Assembly (NCBI RefSeq): GCF_020268605.1
Contig: NZ_CP084222.1
Coordinates: forward strand, 124,001 to 188,000
Direction of reading: 5' to 3'
Origin: Arsenophonus apicola
Lineage (GTDB): Bacteria > Pseudomonadota > Gammaproteobacteria > Enterobacterales > Enterobacteriaceae
Length of the DNA stretch: 64,000 nt
The notes beneath the pieces were generated by a model. That model was not told where the DNA came from. It did not search any database and saw only the letters and a list, made by a program, of their open reading frames with translations. The position numbers and the translations under genes are program-made. Shown piece after piece: positions 17,868 to 26,540 of this stretch. Numbering within the stretch: the stretch's first letter is position 1; each line of letters opens with the position of its first letter.

Positions 17868-19082
17868 ATGAAGGTTATCCCTATAATTAATAAACGAATT
17901 AATTGCCGCTGTTATTGGAATTTAGGGATAGTATTTTTTTTTATTGCTATATATTTTCTTGATGGTGTTACACGTTATAAGCATGTCTTAGCAGGATTAA
18001 TTTATCTCACCGCTATTGTCTATTTAATTAAAGATAGAAAGCGTGTTTTCAGTATATTTAAGAATAATTTATTTTTGTCTTTAGTGCTTTTTGTTATAGC
18101 AATGCTTTATTCATTAATTATCTCTAAAGATGTTAATATTTCATTAAAAGCTATTAATAAAGGTGTTATTGAAAAATTATTTATTACCGCAGTGGCTATT
18201 GCCATAGTGCTCTATCAAGAAAAACAAGAGCATATAACTAAGCTTTTGATTTTCTCTTTAATTATTTCTATTTTACCGTTAACAATAAAGGAAATTCTGC
18301 AATATATTGACGAATATCATCAGGGTATCCTGCCGTTATCAAAATTTGAACATCGATATATTTCTGATTGGTTAATCTTTATTGTACCCGCTTTACTTTC
18401 CTTTTGGTTTTATAAAGGAGTGAAAAATAAAATTTTATTTTTCTCGCTTTCGATTACTTTTGTTGCTATCACAATCGGGACATTACAGCGAGGTACTTGG
18501 TTATCTATTACGGTAATATTTATTATCTGGTGTGGAGTAAAAAAAGAGATTAAGTTACTCAGTCTTGCTGTTATTGGCCTAAGTATCTTGTTATCCTACT
18601 TGGCAATGATTAATCAAGGTCAGTTTGATAAATTATTTTACAAATTAGAGCAGACGAGTAGTAGTAGTCGTTATAGTCAAGGTACTCAGGATTCAGCCTT
18701 AGATCTTATTAAAGAGAATCCAATAAAAGGTTATGGCTATGGCGAGCAGTTATTTTATAAAATTTACAATGAAAGAGTAATTGATTATCCTGACTGGATT
18801 TTTAAACAATCGATCGGGCCTCATAATACAGTTTTATCAATTTGGTTTGCTGCTGGAATTATTGGTCTAATTGCTCTCCTCTATCTTTTTGTTTCAATTT
18901 TTATGTACTTATTTAAAGGATATCGTAATAATACGGCAAAAGATGGTTTTTTGATCCTGATGTTGATATTTATCGGTGATATGATTGTTAGAGGATTATT
19001 TGAAACGGTAAATGTTTCAAATATGGCTATTATAATAGGAATAGCATTAGCATTGAATCGTAATGAAAAATTGATAAATTAG
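17868..19082 (+). CDS. waaL: O-antigen ligase-like membrane protein (WaaL family)
   Basis: 404 residues from the ATG at 17868, chosen because GGAG (17859-17862) sits five bases upstream; frames from 17814 or 17850 are also open. About 10 to 12 membrane spans with one large periplasmic loop before the last spans. In the loop region TSSSSRYSQGTQDSALDL, IKENPIKGYGYG and the histidine in GPHNTVLSIWFAAG match the Wzy_C/O-antigen ligase pattern (essential Arg and His). It would join undecaprenyl-linked O-antigen to the lipid A core. Convergent with the waa outer-core genes, and the acceptor core is presumably made by them. Confidence 0.85.
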   Translation: MKVIPIINKRINCRCYWNLGIVFFFIAIYFLDGVTRYKHVLAGLIYLTAIVYLIKDRKRVFSIFKNNLFLSLVLFVIAMLYSLIISKDVNISLKAINKGVIEKLFITAVAIAIVLYQEKQEHITKLLIFSLIISILPLTIKEILQYIDEYHQGILPLSKFEHRYISDWLIFIVPALLSFWFYKGVKNKILFFSLSITFVAITIGTLQRGTWLSITVIFIIWCGVKKEIKLLSLAVIGLSILLSYLAMINQGQFDKLFYKLEQTSSSSRYSQGTQDSALDLIKENPIKGYGYGEQLFYKIYNERVIDYPDWIFKQSIGPHNTVLSIWFAAGIIGLIALLYLFVSIFMYLFKGYRNNTAKDGFLILMLIFIGDMIVRGLFETVNVSNMAIIIGIALALNRNEKLIN

Positions 19083-19089
19083 TTAAACT

Positions 19090-19114
19090 AAAGCACCTAT
19101 CCGTGAGGCGCTTT
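19090..19114. terminator. Hairpin between convergent waaL and GT8 gene
   Basis: AAAGCACCT (19090-19098) pairs with AGGCGCTTT (19106-19114) with one mismatch, seven-base loop, followed by an A/T-rich tract with seven T at 19122-19128. Plausible terminator of waaL; it could act in both directions. Confidence 0.5.
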
Positions 19115-19118
19115 AAGA

Positions 19119-20123
19119 TTATTTTTTTAGTAGTTTATATTTAATTAAGCATAAGAAACCTTGCATATATTTATGTTGTAAAAATAGATGTTTGTATTTT
19201 TCTTGCAGTTCCGTTCTCTTTTCTGCAATTTTTAGTGGTTGATCTTTCCACGGTGAGTGAATATATGAATTGTAAAAAAATTGACTGGCAGGATAATTAA
19301 CACCCCAAGTATGCCAGGGTTTTGTAACACCAGTATAGTGGATAAGAGAGGTGCTATCTGTTATGGTATTTTTGTATTTGGAAAAATCGTGATAAAACAA
19401 TTCATTTTTCAACGTATATATACAATTATAATCACGAGATAAATAGATATTTTGTGTCTGAAATAATATATTTAGTGCATCTTGATCAAGATATTTTAAT
19501 TTACCGAAATCTGTTTTTCCTCGTACCAGTTCGAATGATTTTTTGGAAAAATCATTTTCAATCCATTTCTGTAAATTCACATAAATTACGCCGGCATTAA
19601 AATATTTGCCATTTAAATCGGCTAAATTGAGTCGAGTCGCACTTGATTGCTGCATGTTGTCAACATCGAGTACAACGGCGGCAAAAAAATCAGCTAAATT
19701 TAGCTGAAATAGTTCTTTTAGGCTGCCTTTACAGATAACATCAGCATCCAAATATAAAATAGAGTTTATATTAGTACTCAAATATTCAAAAGCGATTAAC
19801 CTAAAATAGGTGGCATAAGACCAAAAGTCTGAGGTTGATAGTTGTTTTAATTCTTCAGCATCGAGCAGATAGATAATTATATTAGAATTATACTTCGCTA
19901 TCATTTCTTGAAAACGTGCTAAATATTCGTTATCAATATAATCAGTAAATAGGTAAAAATTGAAATCAGTATCAGTATTATTCATTAATACGGAATTTAT
20001 GGATATTGCTGCACCAAATAGAAAATTTTTATCAACGCCATAAGCAATATTAAAATTTTTATTATTTTTAGTAAGATTTTCTTTTCCTGCAATATTAAAT
20101 TTTTGTTTTATAAAATGCCTCAT
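19119..20123 (-). CDS. LPS core glycosyltransferase, GT8 family (WaaJ/WaaR-like)
   Basis: 334 residues from the ATG at 20123. The in-frame ATG at 20132 is only two bases from the GGG of the ribosome-binding site, while 20123 overlaps the upstream stop as ATGA. GT8 retaining transferase: IAYGVDKNFLFGAAISI, the metal-binding DxD in ILYLDADVIC near residue 125, YFNAGVIYVNLQKW, DQDALNILF and IHYTGVTKPWH. It adds a hexose (Glc or Gal) to the outer core. It is paralogous to the next gene upstream and translationally coupled to it; it presumably acts after it, as in the E. coli waaO-waaJ/R order. Confidence 0.88.
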   Translation of the reverse strand: MRHFIKQKFNIAGKENLTKNNKNFNIAYGVDKNFLFGAAISINSVLMNNTDTDFNFYLFTDYIDNEYLARFQEMIAKYNSNIIIYLLDAEELKQLSTSDFWSYATYFRLIAFEYLSTNINSILYLDADVICKGSLKELFQLNLADFFAAVVLDVDNMQQSSATRLNLADLNGKYFNAGVIYVNLQKWIENDFSKKSFELVRGKTDFGKLKYLDQDALNILFQTQNIYLSRDYNCIYTLKNELFYHDFSKYKNTITDSTSLIHYTGVTKPWHTWGVNYPASQFFYNSYIHSPWKDQPLKIAEKRTELQEKYKHLFLQHKYMQGFLCLIKYKLLKK

Positions 20124-21163
20124 GATAAACATAGCCCTTTAACTCTTTTAAAGAGAATTTTAAATTTTGCTAAATAATAGTGAGTATAATTCTTTAAACC
20201 TTCGTGGTATTTTCTTTGTTTGAATTTATGTTTAGCGCAATACCTTAAAAGGTGTACGCTTTCTGCTTTTAATAGCGGTTTATTTTGCCAGGGAGAGGCA
20301 TTTTTTGCTTTAATAAATGGTTGTGAAAAGGGAGATATTGCCCATTCATGCCATGGTTTGGTCGGGCCAATATAGTGAATAAAAATAGTATCAATAGCAA
20401 ATGCATCATGTTTAACACTTTGCAGACCATAATTTATACTGTACTGAGTATTATATTTTTTTGCCAAATAGATTACTTTATTTGTTAGCAGAATATTTAA
20501 AACATCTTGGTCAAGAAAAGAGAATTTATTTTTTAACGAATTATTTTTAAGTAACTGCATTGCTTGAGTTGAAATATCTTCTTCTGCCCAGCGATTAAGA
20601 TTAATGAGTATAAATCCAGCGTTAAAATAGCCTTGTGAGATATTTGCTACCTCTAATTCGGATGCTCTTTTTTGCCACCATTTTTTATCTTTTTCTGTTA
20701 CCACTGCAGCAATTTCATTATTATTGAATTGAATTTTTTGTAATTTATCTAAATTATTATTACATATAATATCTGCATCTAAGTATAAAATTTTATCTAT
20801 TTTATTGGTGAAATAGTCAGCAATGATGAATCTAAAGTAGGTGGCATATGACCAGTTTCTAGTGCAGGGCAATGATTTTAAGCTCTGGTCGTCGACTAAA
20901 TAAATATTTATTTCAATTTTATATTGACGCGCAAGGGTATTGAATAGCGTTGCCTGTTCATGATCAAAATAATCGGTAAATATATGGAAACAATAATTAA
21001 TATTAGAATTGTACAGCGCAATTGATGCTATTGATATTCCGCAACCATATAAAAAATTTTTATCGACTCCATATGCAATATGGAATTTAGGGTGACAATC
21101 AGCATTCATATTTTGCGTTAAGCAGAGTTTTTGTTTAATAACTTTGTGCTTGTCAAAATACAT
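20120..21163 (-). CDS. waaO: LPS core glycosyltransferase, GT8 family (WaaO-like)
   Basis: 347 residues. Reads closely with E. coli WaaO (WaaI) in many stretches: IAYGVDKNFLYGCGISIAS, the RNWSYATYFRFIIADYF block, DxD in ILYLDADIIC, GYFNAGFILINLNRW, DQDVLNILL, HYIGPTKPWHEW and RYCAKHKFKQ. It transfers a hexose from its UDP-sugar to the first outer-core glucose set by WaaG. It sits 50 bases from the waaP stop and is coupled by ATGA to the second GT8 gene. The symbol is by similarity; exact donor and linkage are inferred. Confidence 0.82.
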   Translation of the reverse strand: MYFDKHKVIKQKLCLTQNMNADCHPKFHIAYGVDKNFLYGCGISIASIALYNSNINYCFHIFTDYFDHEQATLFNTLARQYKIEINIYLVDDQSLKSLPCTRNWSYATYFRFIIADYFTNKIDKILYLDADIICNNNLDKLQKIQFNNNEIAAVVTEKDKKWWQKRASELEVANISQGYFNAGFILINLNRWAEEDISTQAMQLLKNNSLKNKFSFLDQDVLNILLTNKVIYLAKKYNTQYSINYGLQSVKHDAFAIDTIFIHYIGPTKPWHEWAISPFSQPFIKAKNASPWQNKPLLKAESVHLLRYCAKHKFKQRKYHEGLKNYTHYYLAKFKILFKRVKGLCLS

Positions 21164-21213
21164 GTACTATACCCATTTTTATAGAATCTTTTATAAAAAC
21201 AAAACGTTTAGAG

Positions 21214-22011
21214 TTATAATCCTCTCCTAACGGTTCTTTCTTTTATTTTTTCTGCTTTAATATTAGCGCTGAAAATCAATTTTTGTTCATTATTTAGAAT
21301 ATTTCTTAAACTATCGGAAAAATAAATTTGCATAAAACGAAAAATATCTCGTTGGGTTAAGCCAATGTTAAGTGAAGAAAAATATAACCCAATCAAATCT
21401 TTATCTTCCCAACGTTTGGGTACATGCTGCCGTATTTGGGCGCGATGCAAGTCAATAATTGAAATCTTTAATTTTTTTTCATCGCCGTCAAAAGGCAAAT
21501 GTAATAAAAAATGGCAAATATAGCAATCGCGATGATTGACACCACATGCATGCATTTTACGCACTATTTCAGCCATTCGAAAAATTAATGCTTTTTTAGT
21601 ACTAAATTTGGGAGCTGAATTTTTCCAATTTACGCAGTACTCTTCTAAGCTAATGGTCGGAATAAGTGCTTCAGTAATAATGAATGACTTACGGTATAAA
21701 GGATTAATTCCTTTTTGGCCGAAAGCTTTACCATGCATCGTATCAATGCCTGCCTCGGTTAAACGATGGATCGCTTTCCATTCTCTATCCGCACCTAATA
21801 CTGGTATTCGTAAAGAAAATAGGTTTTTTAATATTTCTTTTAACGTAGTGCCATAATGAATTTTGAGAAAATAACTCTTTGCATTAAGCGTAAAGCATAA
21901 TGTCTTGCGTGTCTCTAATTGACGAAAAATTTTGCCATCTAATTTTTCTATTTCAATAAAAGGATCTTTATCTTGCCATAAGTTTTTAAAGGGTTGTTTA
22001 AGTTCAAGCAT
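21214..22011 (-). CDS. waaP: LPS core heptose I kinase
   Basis: 265 residues from the ATG at 22011, exactly the E. coli WaaP length; the frame open to 22077 adds an unsupported 22-residue head inside waaG. The enzyme phosphorylates heptose I with ATP. Seen: ETRKTLCFTLNAKSYFLKIH with the ATP lysine, GTTLKEILKNLFSLRIPVLG, ADREWKAIHRL, the catalytic HRDCYICHFLLH and the metal-binding IIDLHRAQIR. It overlaps the end of waaG by 8 bases. Core phosphates made by WaaP matter for outer-membrane stability and detergent resistance. Confidence 0.95.
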   Translation of the reverse strand: MLELKQPFKNLWQDKDPFIEIEKLDGKIFRQLETRKTLCFTLNAKSYFLKIHYGTTLKEILKNLFSLRIPVLGADREWKAIHRLTEAGIDTMHGKAFGQKGINPLYRKSFIITEALIPTISLEEYCVNWKNSAPKFSTKKALIFRMAEIVRKMHACGVNHRDCYICHFLLHLPFDGDEKKLKISIIDLHRAQIRQHVPKRWEDKDLIGLYFSSLNIGLTQRDIFRFMQIYFSDSLRNILNNEQKLIFSANIKAEKIKERTVRRGL

Positions 22012-23128
22012 GCTGGCATTCCAAAATAATATCTGCAGCTTTTTCAGGTAAACTGTATAAGTCTTGAGTGTCAGCAAAGTGGCGTGCAGATTTTGCCCAT
22101 TGATGTAATAGAGACTTATTAGCTAAGCTTGTAGCCAAAGCATTATTAAGATTTTTTTGGCTATAAGGTTCATCTATTACTATGCCACAATTTGCGTGTT
22201 TGATATAAGGCGCATAACCACAAATATCTGTTGTAATGACGGGTAAACCCGCTGCAATAGCTTCGATTAATACTATGCCGGCAGCTTCTTGGTAGGCTGG
22301 ATGGATTAACATATCAGCAGCAGCCATCAATTCAGCTATATCATTACGCCCATCAAAAAATAAAACATGCTTATCTATAGCCAGTTTTTTTGCTAATCGT
22401 TGATAGCGGGTAGGTGAGTCTTGGCCTACTACCATTAACATAGTTTTATTTTTTATATTCTCAGGCAAGGAAGCTATTGATTTCAGTGTTCTGTCTACAC
22501 CTTTGCGTTTAAAATCTGAACCGACTTGTAATAAAAAGAATTGATCTATAGAAATGGCATTTTTTTTACGATATATCTGTTTTGCGTCAGTAATTTGCTG
22601 GTCATATTTTCTACTAAGGTCAATGCCTGGTGGTAACAGATAAAAACGTGCGTCAGGTGTTTTGTAATGTTTTTTAAAGTCATCAACTTGATGTTGGGTC
22701 AACATTAATAATTTAGTATGACTGTTTACATCAAAGACCGCTTTTTCATAAGCGATATAATGTTGGTATCGTTTGGTCAATTTATAAAAAAAACCTTTTT
22801 CTTTTTCAACTTTTTCTGCATAACAAACATCTGCTGCATAATAAATATCTAATCCTGGCATCTTATTAAAACCAACAATAACATCAGCAGGATATTGGGT
22901 TAAATGCGTTTTAACCTGATGATAAAATGCTTCATTACGCCCATGATTTGTATGCCTTTTAACTGGGATGATGATAACGTTAATATCAGCAGGAATTTCA
23001 TCATCCCATACCATTGTGTAAACACGTATTTGATGTCCGCGTTTTTGGCAAGCAGAGAGGATTTTGATGAAATCTCTTTGTAACCCACCAAAGGGGAAAT
23101 ATTTATATAAACAAAATGCAATTTCCAT
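22004..23128 (-). CDS. waaG: LPS core glucosyltransferase I
   Basis: 374 residues, the same as E. coli WaaG. A GT4 enzyme that adds the first outer-core glucose to heptose II from UDP-glucose. Seen: FCLYKYFPFGGLQRDF at the N-terminus, VKRHTNHGRNEAFY, VGFNKMPGLDIYYAADVCYA, QVGSDFKRKGVDRTL, and the C-terminal E-x7-E region HPAYQEAAGIVLIEAIA. Preceded by waaQ with a 4-base gap. This gives a waaQ-waaG-waaP order as in E. coli and Salmonella. Confidence 0.95.
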   Translation of the reverse strand: MEIAFCLYKYFPFGGLQRDFIKILSACQKRGHQIRVYTMVWDDEIPADINVIIIPVKRHTNHGRNEAFYHQVKTHLTQYPADVIVGFNKMPGLDIYYAADVCYAEKVEKEKGFFYKLTKRYQHYIAYEKAVFDVNSHTKLLMLTQHQVDDFKKHYKTPDARFYLLPPGIDLSRKYDQQITDAKQIYRKKNAISIDQFFLLQVGSDFKRKGVDRTLKSIASLPENIKNKTMLMVVGQDSPTRYQRLAKKLAIDKHVLFFDGRNDIAELMAAADMLIHPAYQEAAGIVLIEAIAAGLPVITTDICGYAPYIKHANCGIVIDEPYSQKNLNNALATSLANKSLLHQWAKSARHFADTQDLYSLPEKAADIILECQHA

Positions 23129-23132
23129 GGAA

Positions 23133-24203
23133 TTATATCTCTATCTCAGATTTAATGGTTTGTATATCCATTGGTAACATTTTTTTTGTGGCGGCGATAA
23201 TATCTTTAGCAGGAATTATTGATAGATACTTTTTATTACGATCACGCTCATGTCGCTCTGGCATTTTTTCATAATTGCCAGCCCAAATTTGAATAACATT
23301 TTTACTCCATGGTTTCCAATATTGATGATCTGTAGCACCGAATAAGCAGATAATAGGGGTTTCTAATGCTGCTGCAATATGCATTGGTGCTGAATCTACA
23401 CCGATAAATAAAGCGGCATGACTAATTAGAGCGCCTAATTGTGGAAATGTAGTTTTTCCTGCAAATTCTGTAACGGGTGATTGACGACATTGTTGTGCAA
23501 TATTAGCCACGCAGGTCAGATCATCTTTACTGGGGCCTGATGTTAATATGACTCGATATCCTCTAGATTGAAGATTATCAATCACCTCAGCAAATTTTTC
23601 ATCATCCCAACACTTAAATTTTTGTCTAGCTGTTGGTTGGATAACAACATAGCTACTATGTACACCTAGAGAAATTAATTGGTGATTAATTTTTTCCCAA
23701 TCAGTTGCTTGGTAAGCCATTGTTGTATTGGAATATAAAGTATTAAGTTGAAGAGGCTTTAGTATAGAGAGATTTTGTTCAACAACATGTTTTCCCCTTG
23801 GTTTAACAATATGTGTAAAACTTCCAGACCAATAGTTTGTGTCTCTATGCTTGAATTGATGAGAAATTTTTATCTTGGCAGGAATACATCTTACCAAAAA
23901 AGGTACAATCCATTGATCGGCTAAATTTATAATTAAATCATAATGATTTTTTCGTATTTTATTGATTAATATGATAAAATCAACTAGTTTAGCCATATTG
24001 TTATTTTTTTTGTTTTTTATGCCATAAAGTGCATGAATTTCTCTATTTTCAGACAAGATTGGTATTGTATCTTGATAGAGAAGAATATCAATTTTAGCGG
24101 TTGGATAATTTTTTTTGAGCGTGCTAATGACAGGTGTTGTCAGTAACATATCTCCATGAAATCGCATTTTAATGATCAGAATTTTTTTAAATTGTTTATC
24201 CAC
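23133..24203 (-). CDS. waaQ: LPS core heptosyltransferase III
   Basis: 356 residues (E. coli 344). A GT9 enzyme that adds the branch heptose III to heptose II. Seen: ILIIKMRFHGDMLLTTPVIS at the N-terminus, LLYQDTIPILSEN, DLIINLADQW, QPTARQKFKCWDDEKFAEV, FAGKTTFPQLGAL and GVDSAPMHIAAALETPI. First gene of the minus-strand waaQ-waaG-waaP-waaO-GT8 unit. Upstream, the RfaH-recruiting ops/JUMPstart element (core GGCGGTAG) that precedes waaQ in E. coli was looked for by eye and not found. Confidence 0.95.
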   Translation of the reverse strand: MDKQFKKILIIKMRFHGDMLLTTPVISTLKKNYPTAKIDILLYQDTIPILSENREIHALYGIKNKKNNNMAKLVDFIILINKIRKNHYDLIINLADQWIVPFLVRCIPAKIKISHQFKHRDTNYWSGSFTHIVKPRGKHVVEQNLSILKPLQLNTLYSNTTMAYQATDWEKINHQLISLGVHSSYVVIQPTARQKFKCWDDEKFAEVIDNLQSRGYRVILTSGPSKDDLTCVANIAQQCRQSPVTEFAGKTTFPQLGALISHAALFIGVDSAPMHIAAALETPIICLFGATDHQYWKPWSKNVIQIWAGNYEKMPERHERDRNKKYLSIIPAKDIIAATKKMLPMDIQTIKSEIEI

Positions 24204-24983
24204 TTGCTGCAGTCACTCTTGAATTGTTTGTTTATAAGTTTATCTGATTTTTGACCAATGTTATCACTATAAATTCAACAAATTTGAGATAGTTAATTTC
24301 ATTAGAATAATCTAAAGGGTTACTTTTTTTGTACTAGAAATAACTTTTATTTTTGAAAATTTTTAGTAGATTTGAAAAAATAATAAAAATTTGAATCTTT
24401 ATAAAGTAAATAATTTTAAATATTATCAATAAGTTTAACAATAATATTACTAATTTGTAATTTGCTATCTGTTATTTTTTACTATACATAATGGTATGAG
24501 ACTATTTTTTTAATAGTAATATCAGAAAATATTTTTAGTATGTTTGCATTGATAATGGTGAGAGATTATTTATAGGTAGTATAAAAGTAAGATAACCCGA
24601 TGGTATAGTTTTACTATACCATAACAAAAAATTGAATGACTTTTTGTTATTCTTCAGCCATTTGTTAAAGATTTGAATAATTATGGTAATAATTTTTCAA
24701 GTTACTGATTATCTCATTTTAGAGAAAAATTTTGCATATATTCTATTATCCTGAAAAATTGTGATTTTCAGCCATCTAATAAATGTTTTTATTCAAAGAA
24801 AAATTATATGAATATATGAGCTGAAATTTAATGAATAAAATAAGAAATTTTTTTGATAATTATTTATATTCATTAATTTTTTCAATAGGTTATTTATTAT
24901 ATTAACGAAATTGCAGTGAAAAGAATGAAATGAAAAAATGTTAATAATATAAAATTCTCTTTTATACATTAAAGATATTATAT
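24204..24983. other. AT-rich intergenic region upstream of waaQ, no gene seen
   Basis: About 780 bases, very AT-rich, with stops in all frames. It holds the waaQ promoter region and one perfect inverted repeat (listed separately). No ops/JUMPstart element, tRNA or IS end recognised. Confidence 0.6.
24600..24622. repeat. Perfect 9-bp inverted repeat, 5-base loop
   Basis: ATGGTATAG (24600-24608) and CTATACCAT (24614-24622) around TTTTA. There is no adjoining T run on either strand, so a terminator is unlikely; an operator or a remnant is possible. Confidence 0.4.
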
Positions 24984-25011
24984 AAAAAACCCAGCTTGCG
25001 CTGGGTTTTTT
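24984..25011. terminator. Rho-independent terminator of rpmB-rpmG
   Basis: CCCAGC (24990-24995) and GCTGGG (25000-25005) with a four-base loop, flanked by six A on one side and T6 on the other. It directly follows the rpmG stop on the minus strand and could act in both directions. Confidence 0.85.
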
Positions 25012-25020
25012 ATTAAGAAG

Positions 25021-25188
25021 TTATTTAATTTTAGCTTCTTTATAAATCACATGCTTACGAACAACTGGATCGAATTTTTTCATTTCCAATTTTTCAGGCA
25101 TAGTGCGTTTGTTCTTCGTTGTAGTATAGAAGTGGCCTGTACCTTCAGAAGAAACTAGTTTAATTTTATCGCGAATACCTTTAGCCAT
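25021..25188 (-). CDS. rpmG: 50S ribosomal protein L33
   Basis: 55 residues, exactly the bacterial L33 length. It begins MAKGIRDKIKLVSSEGTGHF and ends HVIYKEAKIK, with the Thr/Lys-rich TTTKNKRTMPEKL between. This form has no CxxC zinc pairs, so it is the zinc-independent type. Lies 11 bases after rpmB on the same strand, the conserved rpmB-rpmG operon, and is followed by a strong terminator. Confidence 0.97.
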   Translation of the reverse strand: MAKGIRDKIKLVSSEGTGHFYTTTKNKRTMPEKLEMKKFDPVVRKHVIYKEAKIK

Positions 25189-25199
25189 TTTTAAGTTCC

Positions 25200-25436
25200 T
25201 TAGTATTTCTCACCACGGGAGCGAAGCTCAGCAAGAACTGCGTCGATCCCTTTTTTATCGATTATACGCATGCCTTTTGCCGACACACGAAGTTTTACGA
25301 AACGTTTCTCAGACTCAACCCAGAAACGGTGAGAGTGCAGGTTTGGCAAAAAGCGGCGTTTAGTTGCATTCATTGCGTGTGAGCGGTTATTACCGCTCAT
25401 CGGGCGCTTACCAGTAACTTGACAGACTCGTGACAT
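25200..25436 (-). CDS. rpmB: 50S ribosomal protein L28
   Basis: 78 residues, same as E. coli. Begins MSRVCQVTGKRPMSGNNRSH and has the basic NATKRRFLPNLHSHRFW segment typical of L28. GGAG upstream of the ATG (TTGGAGAAATAGAC, read on the minus strand). First gene of rpmB-rpmG, with a leader containing a long inverted repeat. Confidence 0.97.
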   Translation of the reverse strand: MSRVCQVTGKRPMSGNNRSHAMNATKRRFLPNLHSHRFWVESEKRFVKLRVSAKGMRIIDKKGIDAVLAELRSRGEKY

Positions 25437-25505
25437 GTCTATTTCTCCAAAAATCTAATCAGCTCGAGCTTTATATCGGGAATGACTGCCTCGTCAGACT
25501 TAGGA

Positions 25506-25573
25506 GCCTATCTCAGCAAATTTTCTTAATATAAAAAACAACTTAACTTCAGTAAAAACTCACTGAGATAGGC
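25506..25573 (-). repeat. 11-bp perfect inverted repeat in the rpmB leader/promoter region
   Basis: GCCTATCTCAG (25506-25516) and CTGAGATAGGC (25563-25573) match perfectly across 46 AT-rich bases, 70 to 137 bases upstream of rpmB. It could form a long-loop stem in the leader or mark a protein site. The AT-rich interior includes a TATATT that may be a -10. Function not known. Confidence 0.45.
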
Positions 25574-25682
25574 CCTTTGTGTCAAACCCGAGATCCTAAA
25601 AGGTGGCGTAGTATACGCCCTATAGCGCTTTCACTCAAGCCCAGAACTAATAAAGTTGCTATTTCTTAGTCAAAATATGGCA

Positions 25683-26351
25683 TTAGAGTAGGCCAAGTTC
25701 GACAAATGAAAGGCATTTTTTATGGGCGATGACAAAATGGTCAAGTAATTTTATGTCTATCAAACGGCAAGCATTGGCGATTCTTTCGGTGACAATTTTA
25801 TCCGCTAAACTGGGCTCCGGGTTACCCTATGGATGATTATGCGCTAGAATAATGGATACTGCATTTACTTTAACAGCTTGCCTTAAAATTTCTCTCGGAT
25901 GTACCTCTACTCGATTTATGGTACCTTTAAACATTTCTTCATAGCAAATAATTTGATTTTGGTTGTTTAAGAATAATACGATAAAAATTTCTCTATCTTG
26001 TCCAAGATAAAAATCGAGTAGATATTTTTTTAAGTGCTTAGGGCTTCTCATAATACTTTGATTAATAAGTTGTTGTGTAAAAAATCGTTTAGCCACTTCA
26101 CCAATCGCTTGTAATTGTGAATACTTACAAACCCCTAATCCCTTGTGCGCTGAAAATTGTTGATAATCAGCTGTTAATAGTTTATGAAGCGAACCAAATT
26201 CTTTTAGTAAGTTTTCTGCCAATATTAAAACCGGAAATCCAGGCAACCCTGTGCGAAGAAAAATGGCCAAAAGCTCTATGTCACTTAATGATGATGCCCC
26301 ATAAGCTAAAAGCTTTTCTCTAGGTTGAAGTGCATAATTTATTTCTTCCAT
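25683..26351 (-). pseudogene. radC: RadC JAMM/MPN+ family protein, interrupted by an in-frame amber codon
   Basis: The frame codes for 174 residues and stops at TAG (25829-25827) directly after the metal-binding AHNHP. It then continues without frameshift as GNPEPSLADKIVTERI and DHFVIAHKKCLSFVELG to a TAA at 25685-25683. Read through, the product is 222 codons, the E. coli RadC length. The lost codon is the serine of HxHPSG, where TCG to TAG is one base change. N-terminal QPREKLLAYGASSLSDIELLAIFL and the helix-hairpin-helix part are intact. The truncated protein lacks the metal-binding Asp of the JAMM motif, so it should be inactive unless the amber codon is suppressed. Next to rpmB as in E. 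coli. Confidence 0.9.
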
Positions 26352-26540
26352 ATGTTTTCCTGTCTATTTCCCAGTCGCTTTGACAGGTTACAGCATGCCA
26401 AAGTATGTGCCAAAATTTCCTAGCGTAGTTGCGTAGCGTTTTGCAAAAAAGTTTTTTGATGGATAAAAATTGATGGTATTCTCACCTAAACTTCAGCTTA
26501 TGGTAATATCAGTAAACTCATCATTTGAATTTGGATAGAT

